Part shown: positions 9,131-20,418 of the stretch, one piece after another | Layout: every line of letters starts with the position of its first letter | How positions within the stretch are numbered: position 1 is the stretch's first letter | NCBI GenBank assembly: GCA_009829735.1 | Contig: CM020619.1 | Span: 26,562,063 to 26,626,062, forward strand | DNA: 64,000 nt | Direction: 5' to 3' | DNA from: Pyropia yezoensis | Taxonomy: Eukaryota; Rhodophyta; Bangiophyceae; Bangiales; Bangiaceae | Translations under genes and position numbers: made by a program | Notes under the pieces: generated by a model | What the model saw: only the letters and a program-made list of their open reading frames with translations | The model's database searches: none | What the model was told of the DNA's origin: nothing

Positions 9131-9425
9131 GTCTTCACCAGGCCTGTTTGAATGACGTTCTGAGTACCTCCCCAGGACCTCTTTGCATTATCTCCGAGGG
9201 ACCATTTTGTCATGACCTATTGCCACAGGCATCGCAGTGTACATTGATCGCTTTATTGATTGTATCAACTTCGCCTACACCCCACTGTTATATACTGCCC
9301 ACTACCGCTGAGGGTATATGGGATCGGTACATAAGTTGCTAGACGCTGAGCCATAGGCAAACAGAAAAGACAGTCGTGCGCATCGCACAACCACAACAGA
9401 GAAAGCAAAGGGGATTGACAGCATC

Positions 9426-9954
9426 TCAGCTCCCATCACGGGCGCGACCCTGCTCCCCTCCCAACGCCCACCCATACACACTTCCATCATAGGCGCAACC
9501 CTTCTCCCCTTCCACCGTCCACTCATACACACCCTCTGGAAAACCTCGTGACACCACCCACCAGCACTCCCGCCATCGCTGGTAAGCCCGCCCCCCCACC
9601 ACGCACCTTCCGGCACCCCCGCACACCTTCAGGCACCCCCCCACACCCACAAGCTTGCCCCCCCCCCCCGAGCAACATACCTGGGCGCGCGAGGAGGGTG
9701 ATCCGGCGTATCTGTTCATGAAGAGGTCTTGACCTATACAGGGGAGATGAGGGGTGTGGGGAGCGAAAGGAAGTGAACACAGGAGGAGCCCCACCCCCAC
9801 ACACGGCCTTTGGCAAAAGAGCGCGAGAGACACGCCCGTCCCCCCTGCTCTTGCGTGGCCGCGAGCGCACATCCCCCAACCCCCCCCCCCCCCCCCCCGC
9901 CGCTCCGCCGCCGCCCGGGCGCTCTCCTCATACGCAGAAGTGAGCTCGGGGTTG

Positions 9955-9989
<35 letters not shown>

Positions 9990-11291
9990 CGCCGCTGCGA
10001 GACAGGCGCCGACGGTGAGGAGGGCGGTGAGCCGCCGCCCGGTGGTGGGACGCGTCATGTTTGGGGGAGACGTTGACCCCATACGCACGCCCTGTGGCGG
10101 CATACCACCCATCTGTACACCTGGCGGGCCGAGGCCCAAGTGCTGCCGCCCCCGCATGACGCCCGGTGGGCCCATGCCCAGAGGTGGCGGCCCGTGGTTG
10201 AGCGGCAGATGCGACGGAGGGGCAGGTGGACCGAGCATCCCCATCCCCAGTCGATGCGGCAGTTGCTGCGGCGGCGGCCCGTGGCCCATCAGCACCCCGT
10301 GGGGGCCCGACATGTTGTGCATCGATGGCCCATAGCCATGAAGGGGCATGCCACCGCCAAGTGGAGGCGGTCCGCCCATGCCACTGGGGCCCATACCGCT
10401 GCCACCCAAAGGCGGGCCGCCCATGGGCGGGCCGCCCAGCTGCCGTGGCGGTGGCCCCCCATGATGACCACCGAGACCGCCCATGTGCAGCCCCCCCGGT
10501 GGGCCGTGTTGCAAATGCCGCGGATGCCCAGGATGCTGCGGAAGTTGTTGATGTTGAGGGTGCTGCATGTGGTGGGGGGGGGCGTGTGACGGGTGCTGAG
10601 CGTGCCCATACGGTGGCGGGTGTTGAGCATGTTGAGGGTTCCCTTGCGACGGATGCTGCTGCAGCGGGTGCGGCTGCTGGCCCAGGGGCGGATGGTGCAT
10701 AGAGTACATGCCGCCACCGGGTGGCGGCGTGCCACCTGGATGCATGCGCATCGGCGGCGCGTGGCCTGACGACGGGTGGCCCGGCGGCGGGTGACTTGGC
10801 GGCGGGTGGCCTTGTGGCTGAAAGGCAAGAGAACCTAGCGGCCGCGGGTTGCCATAGTACCCAGGTGGTGGGCCGCCCGGAGCGCCGCCGCCACCGCCTC
10901 CAGGAGACGGTTGGTGGCCATACATGCCAGGCGGCGGAGCAGGTCGAGGTGGCGGCGGCTGCGGGTGGAGTAGAGCGGTGATGTTGATGGTGGTGGTGAC
11001 GCTGCCAGCGGTGGTGATGCCGCTGGTGGCGGTGATGCACCCGGTGGTAGGGGTGCTGCCGGTGGTAAGGGTGCTGCCGGTCGTAGGGGTGCTGCCGGCG
11101 GTGGTAGTGCCGCCGGTGACCGAGGTGCCGGCGGTGGCCGTCGTGGTACTGGGTGGGGGTGCTGCGGGCGGGGGGCGTGCCGTGTCTCCTGTATCCGAAG
11201 GTCCCACGCCTTTGGGCCTCCACAACTTGCTGTTCGCGGCGGCCCAAGCTTCCAACTTGGACGTGGCGCCACTGTGAAGACTACTCTTCAG
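9426..11291 (-). CDS. Pro/Gly/His-rich frame, probably an exon; no ATG start
   Basis: The frame is open from just after a TGA at 11294 to 9426 but has no ATG near its beginning, so the true start is probably on an upstream exon (a cttcacAG acceptor-like site lies at about 11272). The first ~100 residues hold a non-repetitive segment (SKLEAWAAANSKLWRPKG) then Thr-Gly repeats. The next ~300 are Pro/Gly/His/Gln/Met-rich, as in disordered regions of nuclear or RNA-binding proteins. Near 10030 an Ala run follows, and beyond about 9930 the frame crosses C runs and looks non-coding. Function not recognised. Confidence 0.4.
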
Positions 11292-13447
11292 TCACCACCT
11301 TCTTCCTGTTTTTTCAAGTGTTCATTCTTCACGGATATGGACCTTGACACGGCGGACCCTCTGCATCTGAGTTTGCAAAGAGCTACATCACGGCTGTTCT
11401 CCTAGCCCGACCGAAGGTAGCTCCGCAGGTGCGCCGAGTGAGAGGGTGATTGTGATGGAGCCTGGTGTGCTGGTGATTGCAGTTCGCTGTTGGCCTGTGT
11501 GTTTGTGTTTCTTCTTTTTTCTGCGTAGACACTCGGTGCCCGAGTGTGTGTTCGCTTCTGAGTGTGTGAAGGGGATGCGTGTGTATAAAAAAGATGCAAA
11601 GGCCCACTGTCCATAGGGCTCTCCGACGCAGCCACTTAGTTGATGTCCACAGAGGTAGTCTGTGAAAAAAGGAGCGGTGCTGTTTGCGCCTCAAGCATCC
11701 TCCCGCTTTGCGCGGCAGGACCCGTGCGCGCGTTTTACCCTCTCCATGACACATGCAACAGGCCACCGTCCTTTGCCCAGGCCCATTCAGCTGCGTGGGA
11801 TACGCGGCGGCGCCACGCGACGGGGACTATCTCGTAGCCAAGGAGGGCCTGCGCACGGTAGCCCTCTTTGCTGGGAGGGTAGCGCACCGTGGGGAGAGAC
11901 CGCCTGGTGCCGTAAAGAACAGCCAATGCATGGTCTCTGTCGGCCATGACGATTGAGCACTGTGTTGTGTCTGTCGGTGACGTGGGCTCACGCCCGGTGA
12001 CCGTGGCGGCGTCAGAGGCAGTGGCACCTCCAGTGCAGTGACGGCAGTCGATGAGCAAGTTGCCACGCACCGCGATCGATGACAAGGTGTGCTGTTATTG
12101 TACCCGAAAAATCGCCAGAGGAGAGTGAACCCCATCAGCCATTACGCCCTTGCGCGGCTGCGCCGCTCACGCCTGCATCCAGTGTGCAGCCTTCGGTACA
12201 CTGTCAGAGCAGGATCCGTATGCTTGCACACGTGTGACACGTGTGGTGCAGCCCGCTTGGATAAGTGCAGCATCCACTCGCGCACGCCGCGTGCCCGCAG
12301 CATTTTTCTGTGCAGAATGCGGTGAATTGTGCACAAAACCGGGGGAAAACGTGCATCCTTGCACGAATTTGGGCCCCGTACACAGCCGTGCGCGGCTGTG
12401 CCAGCACGTGATTACACGCCCAAACATGAAGAATCGGCTCGCACAAGCGACGGGGTTTAAGCCCCACAGCGCAGGGCGTCGGGCGGACGTGGGCCACCGG
12501 CAGGCTGTGTGCAGGGAGGGCTGTACCCCCACCGTGGGTGGGCATGGCGCGGGAATGAATTGGAGCCGGACGACCGTCGGCCAGCGCACGCCGCAAACGT
12601 CACCGATCGAAGGTGAGGGTGCGGGGGAGTGCGCGGGAGGGCACCCAGCGGGCAGGTGTGCCCGCCGGGAGAGGGCGCTCGGATACGGGTTAGCCCGTGG
12701 GGAAGGCCCCAACGAGCGACGGCGAGAGAGCGACCGGGCGGGCGGCTTGCCCGCGCGGGGCGGCCGCGCGAGCCCCGCGCGGGCTAGCCGCCCAGCCGCC
12801 CGCCCGCCGGCGCGAGTAGCTTGGCCGAGCGACACCGTGACCGGCATGCCCGGGCGGCAGGGCCGCCGAAGGATCCCGAGGGAGGTGAGCGGAGGGGGGC
12901 GTGAGGCCCATTGTGTGATGGGCGGGCGCTCCCTGGAGAGTTTAAGAGCGCGGGCCCCGTGGGCTAGCCACGGGGGTCCGGGGGAGAACAAGGAACTTTT
13001 GCTTTGGCAGCCGGTCCGTCTGCACCAGTGCGAAGGCAAAGGCGGGCGCCGAAGGGGACGTCCGCGGGTGGTGAGGGACCACCTTCCTCACCGATTTTCT
13101 CAACAGGTTATGGGGTTCGCTCATGGGCCAGATCCAGCCCCCGAGAAGTGCAAATCAATGCGAAAAGGTTGGCCCCGTTTCGGGAGGGTCAGCAACCGGT
13201 CCTCTCGGGAGGGTCAGCAACCGGTCCTCTCAGGGTGTGCCCCTCAGAGCGGCTCAGAGCGGTACACTACCAGGAGACCCAAGAACCTCATGAATTCGAA
13301 AGGACCTCTGTGATCCGACTGTCAGCATGGCGGCCGTGGGTAGGTGATCACGAGCACACTGGTACACGGGTGCTGGCGCGGGCGCGGGCACGAGCTCGCT
13401 GGGGTCAGCAGTGTCTGAGCTGCTCAATCTGGCAGACATTCACATAA
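11292..13447. other. No confident gene
   Basis: Only low-complexity or composition-driven frames are seen. There is a TATA-like TATAAAAAAG at 11583-11592 on the plus strand with no convincing gene after it, and a duplicated 25-bp unit (cgggagggtcagcaaccggtcctct) at about 13180-13230. 12600-13000 is GC-rich with long inverted GC tracts. Confidence 0.4.
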
Positions 13448-13775
13448 CGTGGCCATCGGCCACGTTGCAAATCTTCCCAGTTGCGACAGTGTCCGACGGA
13501 GCTGTAAGTGGGCCAGCCCCGACAGTGTCCGGCGGGGCAGTGAGTGGGCCAGCCCCGGTGGGGCGCGTCTGCCCCGACTGATTTTGGACAAGAAAACAGA
13601 AGTGTTCTGACCAATCAGCGTTCAGATCGAGACTCACGGTCGCCACAGCCAATAAAGGAGCGTCACAGCACGCTATTCGTTATTTCCAGGACACTGGCGT
13701 TGGCTGGGCCTCGTGTTCATGTGCTTGTGTTCTTGTTCGGCGGCCAACATTTGGCACCTAGCACTAGCACGACGG
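13448..13775 (+). promoter_or_regulatory. LTR-like or promoter-like segment with 38-bp tandem duplication
   Basis: Two copies of a ~38-bp unit (gacagtgtccg...agtgggccagcccc) lie at 13484-13561. An AATAAA follows at about 13660, then a GT-rich stretch ending ...CGGCCAACA, followed by TTTGGCACCTAGCAC. The order resembles enhancer repeats, poly(A) signal, LTR 3' end and primer-binding site. I found no matching TGTTG 5' end and no second copy, so it may equally be the promoter of the frame at 13948. Confidence 0.3.
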
Positions 13776-13947
13776 CATCCCGCTATCCTGATTCCCATCG
13801 ACGTCGCCGCTGTGGGCGTACCAACCTCCGGACCTCTCCCACACGAGCACGGCGCGGCCCGACGTCGCCAGACGCGAGGACCGTTGCCCCCACCCCCCGC
13901 ACACCATTATTACAACTCCTCAGGGTGCTCCACATGTGGTAGCCACA

Positions 13948-14763
13948 ATGGACCCGCGTGACAACCACCAGCGGTATATGCGCAGCGGCAAGCGGCCGAT
14001 GCGTGACCCCCGCGGCCCGTATCCGGATGGGTCGGGCCTGTCCGGGTGGTTCCCCCCCCCCCCTCGCTGCTCTTGCCATTGCCACACCACACACCCGTGT
14101 CCCTGCGTGCTGTCGGCATGCCCACCGGTAGTCGCGTCAGCAGGAGGACCGCTGTACGACACTGGGGCAGGCCCGGCGGGGCGGCCTACCAGCGGCGGGG
14201 ACGAGACCGGCTCTGGGTCTGTCGAGGCGGCGTGCGCAGAGCTGCTGCGTGCCGCCGGGGCTGCGCGGACGCGGCTGATACGCGCGCGCGAGACGGGGGC
14301 GGGCCCGGCGGGGCGGCCTACCCGCGGCGACCGCCGTCCGGGCGGCGAGACGGGGGCGGCGGAGCGGCCAGGCTGCCACCCTCATATAACTTGGGCGGGC
14401 CCGGCGGGGCGGCCTACCAGCGGCGGGGACGAGAACGGCTCTGGGTCTGTCGAGGCGGCGTGCGCAGAGCTGCTGCGTGCCGCCGAGGCTGCGTGGGCGC
14501 GGCTGATACGCGCGCGCGAGACGGGGCGGCCTACCAGCGGCGGGGACGAGAACGGCTCTGGGTCTGTCGAGGCGGCGTGCGCAGAGCTGGTGCGTGCCGC
14601 CGAGGCTGCGTGGACGCGGCTGATACGCGCGCGCGAGACGGGGGCGGGCCCGGCGGGGCGGCCTACCAGCGGCGAATACCGTCCGGGCGGCGAGACGGGG
14701 GCGGCGGAGCGGCCAGGCGGCCACCCGCGTGACACTCGGGCATGGGAGGCACGTTCCCTTTAA
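13948..14763 (+). CDS. Hypothetical protein with ~44-residue repeats
   Basis: From the ATG at 13948 the frame gives 271 residues. A short Arg/Pro/Cys-His-rich start is followed by three to four imperfect repeats of the form GRPTSGGDENGSGSVEAAC then AELLRAAEAAWARLIRARET, interspersed with a GAGPAGRPT/GETGAAERPG module. The Glu/Ala/Leu/Arg part looks helical. After the TAA at 14761-14763 the same frame stays open to 15237, encoding a Pro-rich tail with RRSARLALRRSSG and a final Ser run, so the stop may be a late mutation or a real end. Not recognised. Confidence 0.4.
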   Translation: MDPRDNHQRYMRSGKRPMRDPRGPYPDGSGLSGWFPPPPRCSCHCHTTHPCPCVLSACPPVVASAGGPLYDTGAGPAGRPTSGGDETGSGSVEAACAELLRAAGAARTRLIRARETGAGPAGRPTRGDRRPGGETGAAERPGCHPHITWAGPAGRPTSGGDENGSGSVEAACAELLRAAEAAWARLIRARETGRPTSGGDENGSGSVEAACAELVRAAEAAWTRLIRARETGAGPAGRPTSGEYRPGGETGAAERPGGHPRDTRAWEARSL

Positions 14764-15237
14764 TTTTCTGGGCCGGTTGTTGGGCCCCCGACGTCCCGCG
14801 TGTCTAGGACGCAGTTCCCGTCGTCATCCTGGCCTCCCGTCACGCCGCCGTTGTCACCGTCACCGCCACCGTCGTCACCGTTGCCAGTGTCGTCATCCTC
14901 ACCGCCGCCGCCGCCGCCACCGCCATCGCCGCCGCCGCCGCCCCCTCTCCGTCGATCGGCGCGACTGGCGCTCCGTCGATCGTCGGGAGCGGTGTCGGCG
15001 CCGCCGCGGCCGCCCCCGCCGCCCCCGCCGCAGCCGCCCCCGCCGCCGCCGCCGCCGCCGCGCCAGCTTCCTCGGCCGCAGCCGCCTGTCCATCCGGTAC
15101 ACGTGGTACCGGTTGCCAAGGTGGAACCTCCGAAGCTGGAACCTGATATGATTCCGCCGCCACCGCCGCGGCCGCCGCCGCCGCCGTCGTCGTCATCTTC
15201 GTCGTCGTCTCAGGCGCCTGCTTCTCCCGCGCCCTGA

Positions 15238-15805
15238 CGGCCTACGGACGGTCCCCCGTGCCCCGCACCACAGGCGGAGTGTGTATTTGGCGCCAGCCTC
15301 GCCACGTGACTGTCCCACCTGTCGCGTTTGTTTCTTGGTCATCTCTCTTTCTGCGTCTTTGTCATGAATCGCCCTGTGGTGTTGTGGCTAGCACGTACGC
15401 GTTCCCCAAACAGGGTGTGTGTGTGTGTGACATTATGCTCGTGTGCCAGGGGGTACCCCCCACTTTTTGAAGCATCTATGTAGTGAAGGTGCGCTGTATG
15501 CGGCCCCAGGAAAAACAGCAACGGACTGTGTGGAACGGTACTACAACGGCACCCCCACCAGATGCGGATGGCCGCACTCAGACCGCTCCCCCCTACTGCT
15601 GTCATGGTCCGCTCTCACTACTTGTCACAGCCACCCCCTGGCACTGTGCCCAACCGCCACCGCCACCCAGTGCACCACTGTGACAGGCACGGCCCCGTAA
15701 ACGGCACCCGCCCCAACGGCAGCGCTGTAGGTAATGGCCGTGGTGTCACCACCACCACTGACGCCTGTACCGCCGCCACCACCGCTGCCGTCACCGCCTC
15801 TACCT
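15238..15805. other. No gene seen
   Basis: This is the spacer downstream of the Pro-rich frame and downstream of the minus-strand BRCT gene. It contains a (GT)n run at about 15413-15430 and no convincing frame. Confidence 0.4.
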
Positions 15806-17104
15806 TTAGACCCGGTAGCTTGCATACGACAGGCGCTGCCACTGGACGATACAGTCTGGGAGCCAACTCTCGTTGACTCGGCACACCTCCCCACGTACCG
15901 TCGCCCCACCGGCCCCCCCACCACCTCCATCTCTCCCCGTCTGCCTGCCACACAAGACAGACACGTCGGCGCTGTCGGTGTTGTCCTCAACACCCCCCGC
16001 GACATGGACGAGAGTGCGCATGTCGGCACGGTTCATGACAATGTTGTCCGCGATCCTCACCCGCAGCCTCTCCAGCAGCTTGAGACCGGCTTTGCGTGCC
16101 GCAAGAGCGCGGACGACCCCTGGAAAAGCGGCGGGTACATAGTCCCGACATGGGAGCCACATACGGGCGGCGATAGAGTGTGTTAGCCATCGCTGACGGA
16201 CAATCCAAGCCCCGTGAGCGAGAGAGATCAGTAGCCGGGCAGACCGGCGTGGTCGACGGCCGACAACAAAAACGTGCAAGTCCTCGTACCGCACGAGACC
16301 CAGACCCGCCCCTTCCTGGCCAACAGAATTGAGCGGGGTCTCGACGACCTCACAGTCACCAATAGTCGCTACAGCCCGCACAGCAGTGGTGTTCAATGCC
16401 TCGTCTCCACGGCTCCAAGACAAACGGACGACGCCCGGCTCTTGTCGATGTGAACTGGGGGTTGTCCCGAGCGATTCGCGTGCACGGGGGCGGCCCGTGT
16501 CATTGGAGGCACCGTCAGGGGCGGTCCCTGGCCCCCTCACACAGCCCCCGGGCGTCGCGTCATTCGTACCGAATCGTCCGCCGCGACCACCCCCAGCGTG
16601 CGCATTGTCACTGCCGCTGCCATTGTCGCCACTGTCGCCACTGTCGCCACTGCCACTGCCACTGCTACTGCCACTGCCACTGCCACTGTCGCTGCCACTG
16701 TCGCTGCCACAGTCGCTGCCACAGTTACCGTCGTCGCCCCTGTCGTAAACAGGTGCGTTGGCGGATCTTCAGGGCACACGCCTACCACCGGATACCGCCA
16801 CACGGCGCACCACCGACGGACCAGCGGCTGTGCCGGGACCCTTGGCTGGATCCTTGCCATTGGCCCGGTTGCTGTTGCCGTTGCCCACTGCTACTGCCCG
16901 CTGCCCGGCCGAGCCGCGCGGTGCCTTGCCCTTGCGCCCACCATCCGAGGCCGCGCCCGACGACGGGCCACTTGAGCCGCCAGGACGTCCTCCCGTCCTC
17001 CCGCGTCGTCGGCGCTCCGCCAAAGAAAGACGGGCTGGTGGGTTCGCACCCTCACCCGTATTACCGCCACCACCGCGCTGCCCATCATACCCACCGTCGG
17101 CCAT
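15806..17104 (-). CDS. Tandem-BRCT protein (MDC1/PTIP/Rtt107-like), with an in-frame TGA
   Basis: The start at 17104 is fixed by the leader shared with the zinc-finger gene. The frame runs 432 codons, interrupted once by TGA at 16771-16769 (codon 112). Codons 113-170 are Gly/Ser/Asp-rich. From about residue 265 to the end there are two BRCT-like domains. The first reads VRYEDLHVFVVG...ARLLISLAHGAWIVRQRWL (Trp at ~306). The second includes LKLLERLRVRIADN, then a Gly-Gly turn, and ends ESWLPDCIVQW (Trp at ~414). In known families such pairs bind phosphopeptides in DNA-damage signalling. The domain call is from motif pattern. The TGA may be a mutation or sequencing error, or the gene may be decayed. 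Confidence 0.7.
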
Positions 17105-17306
17105 GGTGAGACGCCTGCGGTAGGAGAGGACAGCAGGCGCCGTGCGACTTGGCCGGGATTGGGGGGGGGGAGGGGGGGGGGACGGCGTGGAGGGAGGAAA
17201 GGCGGAGGAGCCGGGTGGGAGAGGGGGGGAAGGAGTTGGTGGGCGGGCGGAAAGAGGCAGACAAGGGGCAACCGGGCTACGCACAGGGCGTCACCGGTTG
17301 AAGGCC
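16990..17306 (-). repeat. Duplicated gene leader (copy 2, inverted)
   Basis: Inverted counterpart of 6571-7092. It includes the accggtgacgccctgtgcgt block (about 17305-17275), a pyrimidine tract, the atcccggccaagtcgcac stretch, the ATG at 17104 and ~35 codons. Beyond about codon 35 the two proteins are unrelated. Confidence 0.8.
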
Positions 17307-18133
17307 CACTCTAGCCTGCCTCTCCCCTTGTCTTGGCTAGGATGGAAGAGGGGGATGGGGGGGGGGGGGGGAAGGGGGGGAGCGGGAAGTGTGCAAGAGC
17401 GGGAGGCGGGGGGGGGCGGGGCGGGGGGGGAAGTGTGCAAGAGCGGGGGGCGGGGGGGGAAGTGTGCAAGAGCGGGGGGCGGGGGGGAAAGTGTGCAAGA
17501 GCGGGGGGCGGGGGGGGCGGGGCGGGGGGGGAATGCAGACGAGCGCGCGCACTGAGAGAGGAGAGGCGGGGGGGGGCGGGGGGAGCGGGGGGGGGCAGAG
17601 CGGGCAAGCGCGCGCACTATGAGAGGAGGGGTGTAATATTAGGGAGCTGGAATCGGAGAGCAATGGGTTGGTGCATTTTGCATATCAGTTCTGATTGCGA
17701 ACATTCTCGCGTCGGGGTGCACCGGGGCTGTGAGCACGCCCCTCTACGGCGCGGTCAAAGCACAGGCGGATGGCGCTGTTGGACAAGCCGCAGCTACGCC
17801 CATTTGCCGCCGCCGCCTTTGCGCCGTCGTTGCAGGTGCTGGTCTTGGAGGGTGGGGGGGGGGGGCGGATGGTGTCGCCCGGGGGGGGTCGCCGCGCTGC
17901 GCGCTGCGCTGCCCGCGTGTGAGCTGCGGGTAGGGGGGGGGGGGGAGGGAGGCGGGGCGGCGGCGGTGGGTGACGGGGGGGGGTGGGTGGAAGGTTGGCA
18001 CCCGTGAGGGTGGGGTGCGCTCGCGCGTCGCGGCCAGTGGGGGCGAGGCGGGGGGGAACGAAGGGGGGCAAGGCGGAACAGCCGGTGCCTGGGATGTACA
18101 TACAAACATACATGCATACATACATACAAGTGG
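17150..18133. other. G-rich repeat tract, no confident gene
   Basis: 17380-17560 holds about six units of gtgcaagagcggggggcggg-type sequence with long G runs, likely able to form G-quadruplexes. 17630-18133 contains G runs and a catacata repeat (18095-18128). A short plausible exon-like frame (KHRRMALLDKPQLRPF...) starts near 17761 but cannot be linked to a gene. Confidence 0.6.
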
Positions 18134-19468
18134 ATGGGTTGGACGTACCGCCTCCCATGGGCGCTTGCCGCAGGCGTTGAAGTGTTGAGTGGCCTGCACA
18201 TCTTGCTTCCCCGCACCACGCCCCGTTCGCCATGCGCCGGCCGCCGTGCAGTAGAGAAAAAACGCCAGCACCCTCACGAACCCGCTTCGCCCAGTTCCGT
18301 GCTCGCGCACGGCTACCTTCGGGGGGATGCGGCAGCCAGGACGGCCGCCACGCCCTTTGGCGCGGGCCACGCAGCAGGGGAGGCGGAGGTGGCGGGGCTG
18401 GTCGCCCCCGGCGTGCTGGCCGGCGGCGGCGCCGCCGCGTATGCCGACCGGCTGGGCCTGGCCCGCGCGCCGGGTGGGGGGGTGGGCGCCCGCCGCGAGG
18501 ACCGTTGGCGACGGTATTCGGCGGTCGTGGTGGCGGCGGTGGACGCGGAGCGGTCTGGGGGCGCGGCGGGTGAGGGGCGGAAGCGGCCCCGCCCCACCCC
18601 TGACGCGGGGGAGACGCCAAACGGTCCCGGGGGGGACGGCAGTGGCAACGGCCGCGGCGGCTGGGGCGGCGGCGTCGACAGCTCAGGCGGTGCGGCCGCG
18701 GGCGGTGACGCGGGGGTGGCCCCCCCCCCCCCTGCCAATGACGCCGTTACCGACACGGTCGGGGCGGTGGTGGTGGACGCGTGCGGGGGCGTGGCGGCGG
18801 CCGCCTCGACGGGCGGCGCCTGGCTCGGCCCCCCCGGCCGGCTGGGCGCTGCCGCCATCCCAGGCGCGGCGGCGGGGGTGGACCCGGCGGGCGTCGCCGC
18901 CGCCGCCGCGTCGGGGGTAAGCGAGCGCCTCATCGCGGGGGGGGTGGCGGCGACACTGGCGCGCGCGCTGGGGGGTGGGTGCCCGCTCGCGGCCGCCGCG
19001 GCCGCCGGCGCCGCTTCATAAGCCACCGCCGAGCAGCCGGGGCGGAGCGGCGCGGGGGGGGGGGGAGGCGGACGCCCGGCAGACCCCCTCACCGACAGCG
19101 GCGGCAGCAGCAGCAGCAGCAGCCGAGGTGGGGACAGCAGCCTCAGCAGCGGCGGTGACGGGAGGGGCGGCGGCTGACATGGCAGCGGCGGCGGCGGCGG
19201 CGGCGGCGGTGGCCTTGACGCCGCTACGCTGTGCCGCGTTGCGGCCGCCGGGTGTGGCGGCGGCGTCCGTGGCGTCGGCCCCCAGACGCCCGTGGGGGCG
19301 GCGGTGAGCTGGGCGCACGCGACGCCGTCCTTTGCGGTGGGCGTCTGGGCGCCCGCTGCCGGGTCGGCGGTCACCGTGTCACGGCTGCCGCCGGGGGCGG
19401 CCGTCGCCGCCGGCGGCCGGTGCTTGCGGTGGCCACCACCGGGGGGGGGGGGGGACCCACCCGCCTGA
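18134..19468 (+). CDS. TASP1: Taspase-1-like threonine aspartase (Ntn hydrolase), interrupted or spliced
   Basis: The motif DTVGAVVVDACGGVAAAASTGG-type (Asp-Thr at 18752-18757) is the autocleavage site and nucleophile Thr of the type-2 asparaginase/Taspase family. It is followed by PGRLG, then SGVSERLIAGGVAATLARAL, in the family order. Before it, GLVAPGVLAGGGAAAYADRLGLA matches the end of the alpha subunit. The C-terminal SWAHATPSFAVGVW...SRLPPGA motif of Taspases occurs at 19307-19400 in the same frame. TAA (19019-19021) and TGA (19175-19177) lie between, so either an intron covers them or the gene is broken. The N-terminal third of the alpha subunit is not found; the ATG at 18134 is only a nominal start. 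Taspases cleave after Asp in nuclear regulators. Confidence 0.7.
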
Positions 19469-20418
19469 CAGACACCCCCGCGTCTCTCTTTTTTTCTCTT
19501 TTTTTTTTTTTTTTTTTTCGTCTCCCTTGCCTCTTTCTTTCCTTTCCCCCCCCACCCACCCCCCCCCCCCGGCTATGGCGCGGCCATCGCGCGGCGGCGG
19601 CGGCCTCGTGTCTACCCAAAAGCTTCGTTGCCGCCGCCCGCGCGCGTCCCCCCAACCCCCCCCTGGGTTCGTTGCCCAGCGGCCGTGCGGTGCGGTGGCG
19701 CGCGGTGGGCGGGTGGCGCCCCCCCCGCCGCGGCCTGCGGGTGGCGCCCCCCCGCCCACGCGGCGCGGCGGGTAGGGCGGGCGCCGCCCGCCTTCCCACT
19801 GCGGTGACCCGCCGGGCTCCCGCCCCAGCCGCTGCTCCCGGCGGTGGACGGCCCCCGCTCCCCCCCCGAGGGCAGTCCCCGCGGCCGTCTGGCGCATTGT
19901 CAGCGGCGGTTGCTGCGGAGCGGGCGGCCACGCTTGGTGGCCTATTTGCACCCGCCGCCCGCCATGGCGGCCGCGCGCTGCTGCGTGACGACCGACGCGC
20001 GTTTGCTGTGGTGGCCCGCGACGTCTTTGCGGGGACGTGACAGGGGTGGGTGAGTGGCCAGGCGCCGTTAGCGGCAACGCGTTGCCGCCGCGACACGCGT
20101 CGCTGCCAATGTTGCCGCCGCGACACGCGTCGGACGGGTTCGGCACCTCTGTAGTTCGGGACGACGAAAAAGGGTGCACCGAGAGAGGTTAGCGAAATTG
20201 TGAAGCTATTCTGGCAGGCCACCGACTTTGAGTTGGGCAGGCCGGCAGGCCACCGACGTTGAGTTGGGCAGGCCGGAACGCCGTCGCACAGAGGAGCGAA
20301 GAGTTGAAGTGTAACTCTCTGCCCTGCCCACCTACATACAATCCCCTGCCACACCATCCCCCCCCCCCCCCCTCTCCCCCCACCTCCCCCCCCCCCTTCC
20401 CCCCCCCGCCCTCCCCAG
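19469..20418. other. Spacer between convergent genes
   Basis: Contains a poly-T run (19497-19518), C runs (19555-19570; 20360-20407), two ~25-bp duplications (ttgccgccgcgacacgcgtc at about 20080-20130; gcaggccaccgac...gagttgggcaggccgg at about 20215-20275) and GC-rich frames that I do not regard as genes. Confidence 0.5.

Noticed and set aside
12150-13313. 387-residue plus-strand frame
   Set aside because: Composition follows base content, no motif, and equally long frames lie on the other strand.
13936-15237. Alternative stop-codon use, because several frames continue past a stop
   Set aside because: TAA, TAG and TGA all occur this way and also end clear genes; in sequence this GC-rich, frames stay open past stops by chance, so only cases backed by motifs or repeats were kept.
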